NCBI RefSeq assembly: GCF_040833985.1
Contig: NZ_CP162139.1
Span: 496,001-560,000, forward strand
DNA length: 64,000 nt
Origin: Leptospira sp. WS4.C2
GTDB taxonomy: Bacteria; Spirochaetota; Leptospiria; Leptospirales; Leptospiraceae
Reading direction: 5' to 3'
Shown here: one piece after another, positions 57,704 through 64,000 of the stretch
Layout: each line of letters starts with the position of its first letter
Position numbering within the stretch: the stretch's first letter is position 1
Translations under genes and position numbers: made by a program
The notes under the pieces: generated by a model
Database searches by the model: none
What the model was told of the DNA's origin: nothing
What the model saw: only the letters and a program-made list of their open reading frames with translations

Positions 57704-59122
57704 TTATTCCTCAGATTTAGGATTGGTTTGGTTTTCAGATTTAGGGATAAAGATTCCTTTACCCACGGAATAGTTTACACTTTCAATGGCTTCCATTCGG
57801 TCCGTTTGGAGTTTCAACATCTCCACAATACTCGAACGGTAGGTTTCAAAGAAGTCTGCGAATTCTAAGATGGTTATGTATTTCTTTTCATAACTCATAA
57901 TCATATCTAAAGATAAACTTCCATAATCTTTGATATAAGCGTTGCTAAAACGTTTATAAAGTGCGTCTTTGATTCTTGCAGATTGGTAGGCAACGGCTAC
58001 TTCGTTTTCTACTTCGAGGATATTGTTCTTTAACTCTTGTTTGCGGACAAGAATGGCTTTTTCTGCGGCTTGGATATTTCCTTGGTTTCTATCAAAGAGT
58101 GGAACGCTGAGCTGGGCTGTGACCCCCCAATAGTTTTGGAAAGCAGTACCACCACGGTTATAAACAGGACCAAATGACAAATCAGGAATGGCGTTTGCAT
58201 ACTGGAGTTCTAAATTGGCTTCTTCAAAACGTAATGTTTGCAGGGCTTTTTTTAGATCTGGTCTGTTTTCTCGTGCGATCTCGACTAAATCTTCTAACTT
58301 TACTTGGTTCGGCACAATCATATCTAATTGAGTTTCGTTGACGATAGGATTAAATTCTATTCTCGCATCGCGATACAAATCATCATTCAAAAGGACTTTT
58401 AGGTCTGCTTCTTTTTCGTAGACCTTAATCGCCAGATCTTCTCTTTCTTTTTTCAAAAAGAATAAAAGGGCTTTTAAACGTAAATGTTCTGCTTGGAGGA
58501 GGGCTCTTCTTTTGTAGGCAAGTTCCGAAGAATCTACCGTTTTTTCAATAGAGGCAATACTTTGGTCATAAAATACAACTGCCTTTTTATAAAAATAAAT
58601 CGTATAAAACGTTCTTCTTAGTTTGGTGATGACAGCACGTGCTAAATCATAAAAATCTTGTTCGGAGATTTTGGCATTGAGTTCTGCGACTTTCACGCGT
58701 TTGTCAATTTTACCACCAAGTAAAAACACTTGTTGGATCTGGATTACCGATTGCCCTGACCTCGTTGTATCAAAATACCTTTGTGTAGGTTCAGCAAAAA
58801 TACTTTGGTCAATGGCTATGTTTGGATTTGCATAGAGTCCTGCTTGTAAAATCCCTGCCTTTTTTACATCGATTTGAAAACGAGAGGCAATGAGTAGAAG
58901 GTTATTTTTCCAGAGAAGTGTCTCTGCTGACTCTAAATCAATTTCCTTCGCGAACCTTTGGTCATCAGGATACAAACTAGATCCCAAGGAAAACCTTGGA
59001 TTTTCATCTGAAAGTTGCCTTTTAAGCGCTTCACTTGCTTGTGCTACTCTAGTCTCCCCCCATAGATAGGAGGTAGAAAACACAAGAAAGAGGTAGATAC
59101 CGATTCTGTTATAAAAACTCAT
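57704..59122 (-). CDS. TolC-type outer-membrane efflux channel (CusC/CzcC)
   Basis: 472 residues with a signal peptide ending LWGE. Two repeats of the outer-membrane factor type follow with long helices ([108 protein letters not shown]). It forms the exit duct for the RND pump and heads the four-gene core that ends at 52643. Confidence 0.9.
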   Translation of the reverse strand: MSFYNRIGIYLFLVFSTSYLWGETRVAQASEALKRQLSDENPRFSLGSSLYPDDQRFAKEIDLESAETLLWKNNLLLIASRFQIDVKKAGILQAGLYANPNIAIDQSIFAEPTQRYFDTTRSGQSVIQIQQVFLLGGKIDKRVKVAELNAKISEQDFYDLARAVITKLRRTFYTIYFYKKAVVFYDQSIASIEKTVDSSELAYKRRALLQAEHLRLKALLFFLKKEREDLAIKVYEKEADLKVLLNDDLYRDARIEFNPIVNETQLDMIVPNQVKLEDLVEIARENRPDLKKALQTLRFEEANLELQYANAIPDLSFGPVYNRGGTAFQNYWGVTAQLSVPLFDRNQGNIQAAEKAILVRKQELKNNILEVENEVAVAYQSARIKDALYKRFSNAYIKDYGSLSLDMIMSYEKKYITILEFADFFETYRSSIVEMLKLQTDRMEAIESVNYSVGKGIFIPKSENQTNPKSEE

Positions 59123-59223
59123 AGATTACCAAACAAACAAAGATTGAGAGAAAAAGAAAACATAGGTATGCCTCCATCATCAAGAGAGAGTATACTTTTG
59201 GATTCAGCAAATGCCGAAGTAGA

Positions 59224-59601
59224 TTAAACGAAAGAAAGAGGTGGAGGAATATTCAAAAGGAGGGAAGAGAGTAAATTGGGAATGTAATTTCCCTCTGAAA
59301 TCAAATTAACATAACTAATTAAAAGTGATTCCGACAATACATCGGATTTACTTTCATTAAAAAAATCTAAAAAGTCTGCTCTAGAACGACCTATTGTCGC
59401 GGAATCATCAATGGCTGAGATTTCTGGATCATCAATAGAAGTGTCTTCTGGTGTTTCGAGTGAAGCAGAATAAGACTTTTTGATCTGGTGGAGGTTTGCT
59501 TCTAAATACTCGGCAACTGTATCAGACGTATCATCTAACGAAAAACCAATGGTTATCGTTAAGAGGAATGCTATCAGTTTTGTCGACCAGTTTGCCGTCA
59601 T
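59224..59601 (-). CDS. Small exported protein upstream of the efflux operon, function unknown
   Basis: 125 residues from the ATG at 59601 (a GTG three codons upstream is possible). Signal peptide of about 22 residues. The mature part is acidic and helical, ending in SSLLLNIPPPLSFV. No cysteine. It sits 101 bases before the TolC-type gene on the same strand. Its end resembles that of the small protein at 59866-60207, which suggests a diverged pair. Confidence 0.6.
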   Translation of the reverse strand: MTANWSTKLIAFLLTITIGFSLDDTSDTVAEYLEANLHQIKKSYSASLETPEDTSIDDPEISAIDDSATIGRSRADFLDFFNESKSDVLSESLLISYVNLISEGNYIPNLLSSLLLNIPPPLSFV

Positions 59602-59822
59602 TTTGTCCACTCATTCATTTTGATCTAGATACTCAATTCTAAAATATTTCTAATATTCCAAATGGATCGAATACATTGATCAGATTGATTAGAATATAAG
59701 AAATGTGACGTAGGATGTTTCAAAAAAATGACTGCCCAGAGTCAGGATATCCCCGGAACAGTCACAAGAGTCTTTGGCAAATGAGAAACAAATCATAGGA
59801 AATGTTAAGAATATAAAAACAT

Positions 59823-59846
59823 CCTGTGTCCCTTACGGGACACAGG
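59823..59846 (-). terminator. Hairpin after the small exported protein gene
   Basis: Perfect 10-bp stem CCTGTGTCCC/GGGACACAGG with a TTAC loop. On the minus strand it lies 20 bases after the stop at 59866 and is followed by ATGTTTTTA, a short T-run. It could end the transcript of that gene. Confidence 0.6.
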
Positions 59847-59865
59847 TTTAAGCGGTAGAGAGGAG

Positions 59866-60207
59866 TTAAACGGGTGGAGGTAAACTCAGGTAACGAGAGG
59901 CAAGAAGCCCAGAAATAAAAGAAACATGGTGATTTTTGTTATGTGTTAGGAGAGAAGTCCTAAAGGAAGACTGCCCCTTTCCGCTCCATGTAAGTACATC
60001 TTCTAAATCTTTTGTACCTGAAGTTTCTTCAGAAGAAGATCTGCTAATCGAAATGGAAAGTGAACTTGAGAGTTGGCTTTTTCCACCCACTCGGCTGGAC
60101 TTAGATCCACGAGTGCGAACGAGTACATTTTCTTCTGAAAGAAAAGCGCTGCCCAGGGTGAAGGTGAGTAGGGAAATCCCAAATATTTTTACCACTTTCC
60201 TGAACAT
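59866..60207 (-). CDS. Small exported serine-rich protein, function unknown
   Basis: 113 residues, signal peptide ending GSAFLSEE. The middle is serine-rich (SSLSISISRSSSEETSG). The end, SFRTSLLTHNKNHHVSF then LPPPV, has three histidines within HNKNHH and a closing PPP, as in the protein at 59224-59601. Metal binding is conceivable from the histidine cluster but not shown. It stands alone on the minus strand with a hairpin after it. Confidence 0.6.
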   Translation of the reverse strand: MFRKVVKIFGISLLTFTLGSAFLSEENVLVRTRGSKSSRVGGKSQLSSSLSISISRSSSEETSGTKDLEDVLTWSGKGQSSFRTSLLTHNKNHHVSFISGLLASRYLSLPPPV

Positions 60208-60315
60208 AATTACACTTTAGACGGTACCTGATTAAAATCTAGCATTTTTTTAGATAGGTGCCTATAAAATAGGCAGATCGACCAGATTTATCGACAGACC
60301 TGCCTTTGTTCAGAT

Positions 60316-61728
60316 TTACAGCACTTTTCCTGGGTTTAGAATTCCTTTGGGGTCAAATGCCAATTTGATGGCCCGCATGGTCTCAATTTCCGACTCGGAC
60401 CTGGAAAAATTCAAATAATCCTTTTTTAAGAGACCAATCCCGTGTTCTGCCGAAATCGAACCTTTGAATTTTTGGATGAGGGTGAACATTTCGGGATCCA
60501 CTTGTTTGCATTTGGTAAAAAATTCAGCATCGGATAGATCCTTTGGTTTAACAATATTTAGGTGAAGGTTCCCGTCACCAATATGTCCGAAAAGTGCAAT
60601 ATGAAATCCTTGGTACTTTGATGTGAGTAAATCTGTCATCTCATCTAAAAAAGCTTCCATATTCCGTAGTGGAAGAGAGATATCATTTTTGTGAACCGTA
60701 TAAGCAAGGGATAAGGATTCAGAAATCCCTTCTCTGTACTTCCAGAAGGTTTCATTTTGGCGTGAATTCTGGGCTATGGACCCATCAGTAATTAATTCTT
60801 TTTCCGTAATCGATTCCAATATGGAGTAGAGTTTTTCTTCATCTGACTCACCACTTACCTCAAACTCCATAAGCACATAATACTTGCTTGGTGTTTGGAA
60901 TGGATCAGGAACTCCCAAATGTTCTTTCACCTTTTCCAAACAATAGTCTGTTAAAAACTCAAAAGCAAGGAGAGGTAAATCGAAGTTATGTGTTTCTCGA
61001 AAGATTTCTAAAATGTTTTTGTATTCGGGAACAGCAAGGAAAATGACACGAATGTCTTTTGGAGGTTTTGTAAGTTTGACAACAGTCTCTGTGATGATTC
61101 CGAGTGTTCCCTCTGAACCAATAAACAAGTGTTTGAGGTCATAACCTGTATTGTTTTTTAAAATTTCGCCATTGAACCGGTAAACTTCTCCCTTTCCATT
61201 CACAACGGTAAGACCAAGAACCCAGTCCCGAATCAGACCATAATGAACCACACGAACACCTCCCGCATTGGTAGCGATGTTTCCACCAATATGGCTGGAT
61301 CCAGTAGAAGCAAAATCTACTGGAAAATAAAACCCACGTTCTTCCGCTTCTTTGTGAAGATTTTTTGTAATCATCCCAGCTTGTACGTGTAAGGTGCCAA
61401 GAAAGGGATCAAAATCAAACACCTTGTCCATCTTGGATAAGGAAACAACAATCTCTCCATTTTTTGCAACAGCACCACCGGCATATCCTGTTCGTCCCCC
61501 GGAAGGAACGACCGCAATCTCATTTTTGTAAGCGTAAGATACAATGGCTGCGACATCCTCTGTTGATTCTGGAAAAACAAGGACTTGGTAATTGGGTGGA
61601 TACACTTTGGTTCTATCCGTTCCATAAGAATTGAATAAAGCCTCATCCATGGTTCCATCATTTTTTTGAATGACCTTTTTATCGCCAATGAGTTGGCCTA
61701 AGTCAGTTTTTGTTTTTGTAAAATCCAT
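60316..61728 (-). CDS. FAD-linked D-2-hydroxyacid dehydrogenase (GlcD/D2HGDH family)
   Basis: 470 residues of the VAO family. The FAD-binding part has VPSGGRTGYAGGAV and GGNIATNAGGVRVVHYG; the cap domain holds GHIGDGNLHLNI and AEHGIGLLK, the metal-site motifs of D-lactate and D-2-hydroxyglutarate dehydrogenases. It oxidises a D-2-hydroxyacid and passes electrons to an acceptor such as the quinone pool or an electron-transfer flavoprotein. Eleven bases from the ppk stop. A small inverted repeat (TGCCTAT/ATAGGCA) at 60259-60275 follows it but lacks a T-run. Confidence 0.9.
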   Translation of the reverse strand: MDFTKTKTDLGQLIGDKKVIQKNDGTMDEALFNSYGTDRTKVYPPNYQVLVFPESTEDVAAIVSYAYKNEIAVVPSGGRTGYAGGAVAKNGEIVVSLSKMDKVFDFDPFLGTLHVQAGMITKNLHKEAEERGFYFPVDFASTGSSHIGGNIATNAGGVRVVHYGLIRDWVLGLTVVNGKGEVYRFNGEILKNNTGYDLKHLFIGSEGTLGIITETVVKLTKPPKDIRVIFLAVPEYKNILEIFRETHNFDLPLLAFEFLTDYCLEKVKEHLGVPDPFQTPSKYYVLMEFEVSGESDEEKLYSILESITEKELITDGSIAQNSRQNETFWKYREGISESLSLAYTVHKNDISLPLRNMEAFLDEMTDLLTSKYQGFHIALFGHIGDGNLHLNIVKPKDLSDAEFFTKCKQVDPEMFTLIQKFKGSISAEHGIGLLKKDYLNFSRSESEIETMRAIKLAFDPKGILNPGKVL

Positions 61729-61738
61729 TTTCTATCCT

Positions 61739-63817
61739 TTAGATATCTACCATATCAATTTGTGAGTTAACCGCAGGATCATCATCCCCTGGTGTCAAAC
61801 GTGTGTAAGATCCATCCGATTCCAGGACCCTTGCTTGTGTATTGTCACGTAGTAGGAGTTCTAAAATTTTCCCGATTCTTTTCCTGTGTTTGTCTTGTAA
61901 AATAGGGAACATAACTTCAATTCGGCGAAGGAAATTCCTTGGCATACAATCTGCAGAAGCCAAATAGACTTCTGGTTTTCCGCCGTTTTCAAAACTATAA
62001 ATCCTAGAGTGTTCTAAATATCGTCCCACTATGGAGCGAACGCTGATACGATCAGAAACCCCTGGAATTCCGGGCCTTAGACAACAAATCCCACGTATAA
62101 TCAGGTCAATTTTAACCCCAGCTTGTGAGGCTTCATAGAGTTTTAAAATCACATCGGGATCCACAAGCGAGTTCATTTTAAAAATCACTCGTGCTTGTTT
62201 ACCGTTTTTTGCATTGTCCGTTTCTCTTTGAATGAGATGAAGAAACTCTTCTTTTAAAAAAGTGGGGGCAGCATAGATTTTAGAAAGCCTTGGCATTTTG
62301 CCAGAACTTGTGATGGTATTAAAAAGAATCGCAACATCTTCTGTAATCTCAGGGTTTGCTGTAAATAGACTTATGTCAGTGTAAAACCTGGCAGTGGTAG
62401 AGTTATAATTTCCTGTACCTAAGTGCACATAACGATTGAGTTTATCATCTTCTCTGCGTACAATGAGTAACATCTTACAATGGATTTTGAGACCAACCAC
62501 ACCATAAACTACGTGCACACCACTATCTTCTAGTTTTTTGGCCCAACGGATGTTTCTTTCTTCGTCAAACCTTGCTTTGAGTTCCACAAGAACGGTAACT
62601 TGTTTTCCATTCTCTGCAGCTTCTCCTAAAAATTGAATGATGGGTGAATCTCCCGAGGTTCTATACAAAGTCATTTTGATCGCAAGTACTTTAGGATCTT
62701 GGCTTGCAATCTTTAACATATCCTCAATGGATTTAAAACTTTCGTAAGGGTGATGGAGGAGGTGATCGTTTTTACGAATTTCAGAAAAAATTGATTCACT
62801 TTTTTTAGCAGCGAATCCAGATTTAGGAACGGGATAGGAATACTTTAAGTGACTTGTTTTTTCTAAACCTTGGAAAAACATCATATCGTTTAAACTAAGT
62901 AAGGTGGGGATTTCCATCACTTGGTATTCTTCCAACTCTAAAAGCCCACGTAATAGTTCTTTGATATGCCCCGCACCCGAATGGACATCCAATCGAACCG
63001 CATCTCCCCACATTCTATTTTTTAATTCGTTTTTCATTGTGGTGAGAAGATCACCGATGTTTTGTTCTTCGTTGATGGAGATATCCGCATCACGAACAAT
63101 TTTAAAGGTATGAATTTGTTTTACATTCATTCCATAAAAAAGGTCACCTAAATGGAGTTTGATGATTTCTTCTAGTGGAAAGTATCTTCTGACATCGGTT
63201 TCTTTATTCGGTGGCAATTGTAAAAAACGAGGTAGAACACTTGGCACCTGAACGATGGCAAAAAGTTCTTTGGCTTTGTTTTTATCATCATCCGAATACA
63301 AAGTGATTCCGAGATTCAAAGTTCGATTCAGAATATGAGGGAACGGATGGGATGGATCAATCGCAAGAGGAGTGAGGATGGAAGAGACTTCTCGTTTGTA
63401 ATAATTTTTTACAAATTGGATATCATCACCGGCAAGTTCACTTGGGTCTTGAACCACTACGATTTTGTTTTCTTTTAATTCAATGAGGATCTCATTTAAG
63501 GATTCATATTGTCCTTTGACAAATTCTCCCACTTTGGAATAAAGTTCGGCAACGGTTTCGGAAGTCCTTTTCCCATTCAGGCTTCGTTCTTCAATTCCTG
63601 CATTTTTTAGGTTGAGGAGTCCGGCCACGCGGACCATAAAAAACTCGTCCAAATTGGATTCTGTGATACAAAGGAATTTGAGGCGTTCGAGGAGTGGGTT
63701 TTCTTTATCAAAGGACTCTTCGAGGACACGGTGGTTGAAGTCGACCCAGGAAAGTTCGCGGTCGAAGAAGATATTTTGGTTCCCCAGTTCTATTTTTTCT
63801 TTAGGGCTAGCAGTCAT
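61739..63817 (-). CDS. ppk1: Polyphosphate kinase 1
   Basis: 692 residues from the ATG at 63817, the usual Ppk1 length; 60 more codons upstream are open but read unlike the family. N-terminal FFDRELSWVDFNHRVLEE, then ESNLDEFFMVR, the phosphorylated histidine region GLKIHCKMLLIVRRE and VHLGTGNYN, and the late block ADCMPRNFLRRIEVMFPI. It builds polyphosphate from ATP. Divergent from fliD across a 91-base gap. Confidence 0.95.
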   Translation of the reverse strand: MTASPKEKIELGNQNIFFDRELSWVDFNHRVLEESFDKENPLLERLKFLCITESNLDEFFMVRVAGLLNLKNAGIEERSLNGKRTSETVAELYSKVGEFVKGQYESLNEILIELKENKIVVVQDPSELAGDDIQFVKNYYKREVSSILTPLAIDPSHPFPHILNRTLNLGITLYSDDDKNKAKELFAIVQVPSVLPRFLQLPPNKETDVRRYFPLEEIIKLHLGDLFYGMNVKQIHTFKIVRDADISINEEQNIGDLLTTMKNELKNRMWGDAVRLDVHSGAGHIKELLRGLLELEEYQVMEIPTLLSLNDMMFFQGLEKTSHLKYSYPVPKSGFAAKKSESIFSEIRKNDHLLHHPYESFKSIEDMLKIASQDPKVLAIKMTLYRTSGDSPIIQFLGEAAENGKQVTVLVELKARFDEERNIRWAKKLEDSGVHVVYGVVGLKIHCKMLLIVRREDDKLNRYVHLGTGNYNSTTARFYTDISLFTANPEITEDVAILFNTITSSGKMPRLSKIYAAPTFLKEEFLHLIQRETDNAKNGKQARVIFKMNSLVDPDVILKLYEASQAGVKIDLIIRGICCLRPGIPGVSDRISVRSIVGRYLEHSRIYSFENGGKPEVYLASADCMPRNFLRRIEVMFPILQDKHRKRIGKILELLLRDNTQARVLESDGSYTRLTPGDDDPAVNSQIDMVDI

Positions 63818-63908
63818 AATTCTAGGATTTGGGAAGGAAAAAATTCTGTAAATTCCTAATCCTTTTGTAGAATTCGACGACATTAGATTCAGAGGAATTT
63901 GAAACGAT

Positions 63909-64000
63909 ATGCCAGCATACACCATGCCGGGTTTGATGACCGGGCAAAATACAAACGATATCGTTAAAAAACTGGTCGAACTCGAACGTAGACCCATCAG
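63909..64000 (+). CDS. fliD: Flagellar hook-associated protein 2 (filament cap), N-terminal start only
   Basis: An ATG with AGAGGAA about 10 bases upstream opens a frame to the window edge. The first 30 residues (MPAYTMPGLMTGQNTNDIVK and then KLVELERRPI) match the FliD N-terminus, where GLxSGLDTxxIVxKLMxxER is typical. The remainder is outside the window. FliD caps the growing flagellar filament, which fits a spirochaete. Confidence 0.8.
   Translation, partial: MPAYTMPGLMTGQNTNDIVKKLVELERRPI

Noticed and set aside
63818..63997. 60-residue extension upstream of ppk1
   Set aside because: It runs over the fliD start on the other strand and does not resemble the Ppk1 N-terminus; the ATG at 63817 matches the family.

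Overview
The window looks like a chromosomal segment of a Leptospira-type spirochaete. Signs of this are moderately A+T-rich coding DNA, lax spirochaetal lipoprotein signals, many GAF/SpoIIE/STAS regulators, a DUF1574-type partner beside an MBOAT acyltransferase, a flagellar cap gene (fliD) at the right edge, and diderm envelope genes (LptF/G, Omp85-like, TolC/RND) together with a spirochaete-style polyphosphate kinase. Placing it in a saprophytic or environmental Leptospira lineage is inference. Nearly all of the sequence is coding. No gap between genes reaches 300 bases; the longest are about 250 to 265 bases, near 46.5 and 59.7 kb. I saw no rRNA, tRNA, CRISPR array or insertion sequence.

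Layout. 0-2.5 kb: end of an alpha/beta hydrolase, an acyl-CoA carboxylase beta subunit and a STAS-domain anti-sigma antagonist. 2.6-6.4 kb: DJ-1 protein, then htrA-ruvB-TonB-like in tight or overlapping order. 6.4-9.7 kb (minus): small exported proteins, a serine beta-lactamase-like lipoprotein, sufE and a TPR-like membrane protein. 9.8-16 kb (plus): a seven-gene string with a 59-residue zinc ribbon, rsmD, a PBP1C-type enzyme, a thioesterase, a membrane SpoIIE phosphatase and an LptF/LptG permease. 16.1-18.3 kb (minus): a DprE1-like/DprE2-like oxidase-reductase pair. 18.4-21.5 kb: YacP-like nuclease, MBOAT acyltransferase and its SGNH-like partner. 21.4-26.9 kb (minus): an adenylate cyclase-FecR operon. 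27-30.5 kb: lipoprotein, small barrel, truA and a DUF2225 protein. 30.7-35 kb: an abundant-looking helical exported protein, a PlsC acyltransferase and an unusual isochorismatase-like/kinase-like/phosphatase fusion. 35-39.5 kb: a tandem-repeat protein of the septoil-knot kind, an LtaS-like phosphoglycerol transferase, and biotin carboxylase plus biotin carrier. 39.5-46.4 kb: Omp85-like barrel, DUF1566 lipoprotein, an HEXXH coiled-coil protein, engB, a frame-broken tilS and a GAF-SpoIIE phosphatase. 46.6-52.5 kb: a sigma54 activator with its own candidate sigma54 promoter, thiD, an alkyltransferase-like protein, a DUF455 ferritin-like protein, a cytochrome c'-like protein and a porin whose ribosome site sits in a hairpin. 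52.6-60.2 kb (minus): a CusCBA-like heavy-metal efflux operon with an extra barrel and two small secreted proteins upstream. 60.3-64 kb: FAD-linked dehydrogenase, ppk1 and the start of fliD.

How the parts work together. Several genes converge on cell-envelope building (PBP1C, LptF/G, DprE-like pair, MBOAT pair, LtaS-like, Omp85-like). A second theme is signalling by partner switching and second messengers (STAS protein, two SpoIIE phosphatases, adenylate cyclase, sigma54 activator). The carboxylase beta subunit at the left and the carboxylase/carrier pair at 37.5 kb are probably parts of one biotin enzyme encoded at separate loci. The most unusual items are the three-domain fusion at 32.7-35.1 kb, the neighbouring repeat protein that shares its divergent promoter, the A10-tract frameshift in tilS, and the 10-bp hairpin that buries the porin Shine-Dalgarno site.
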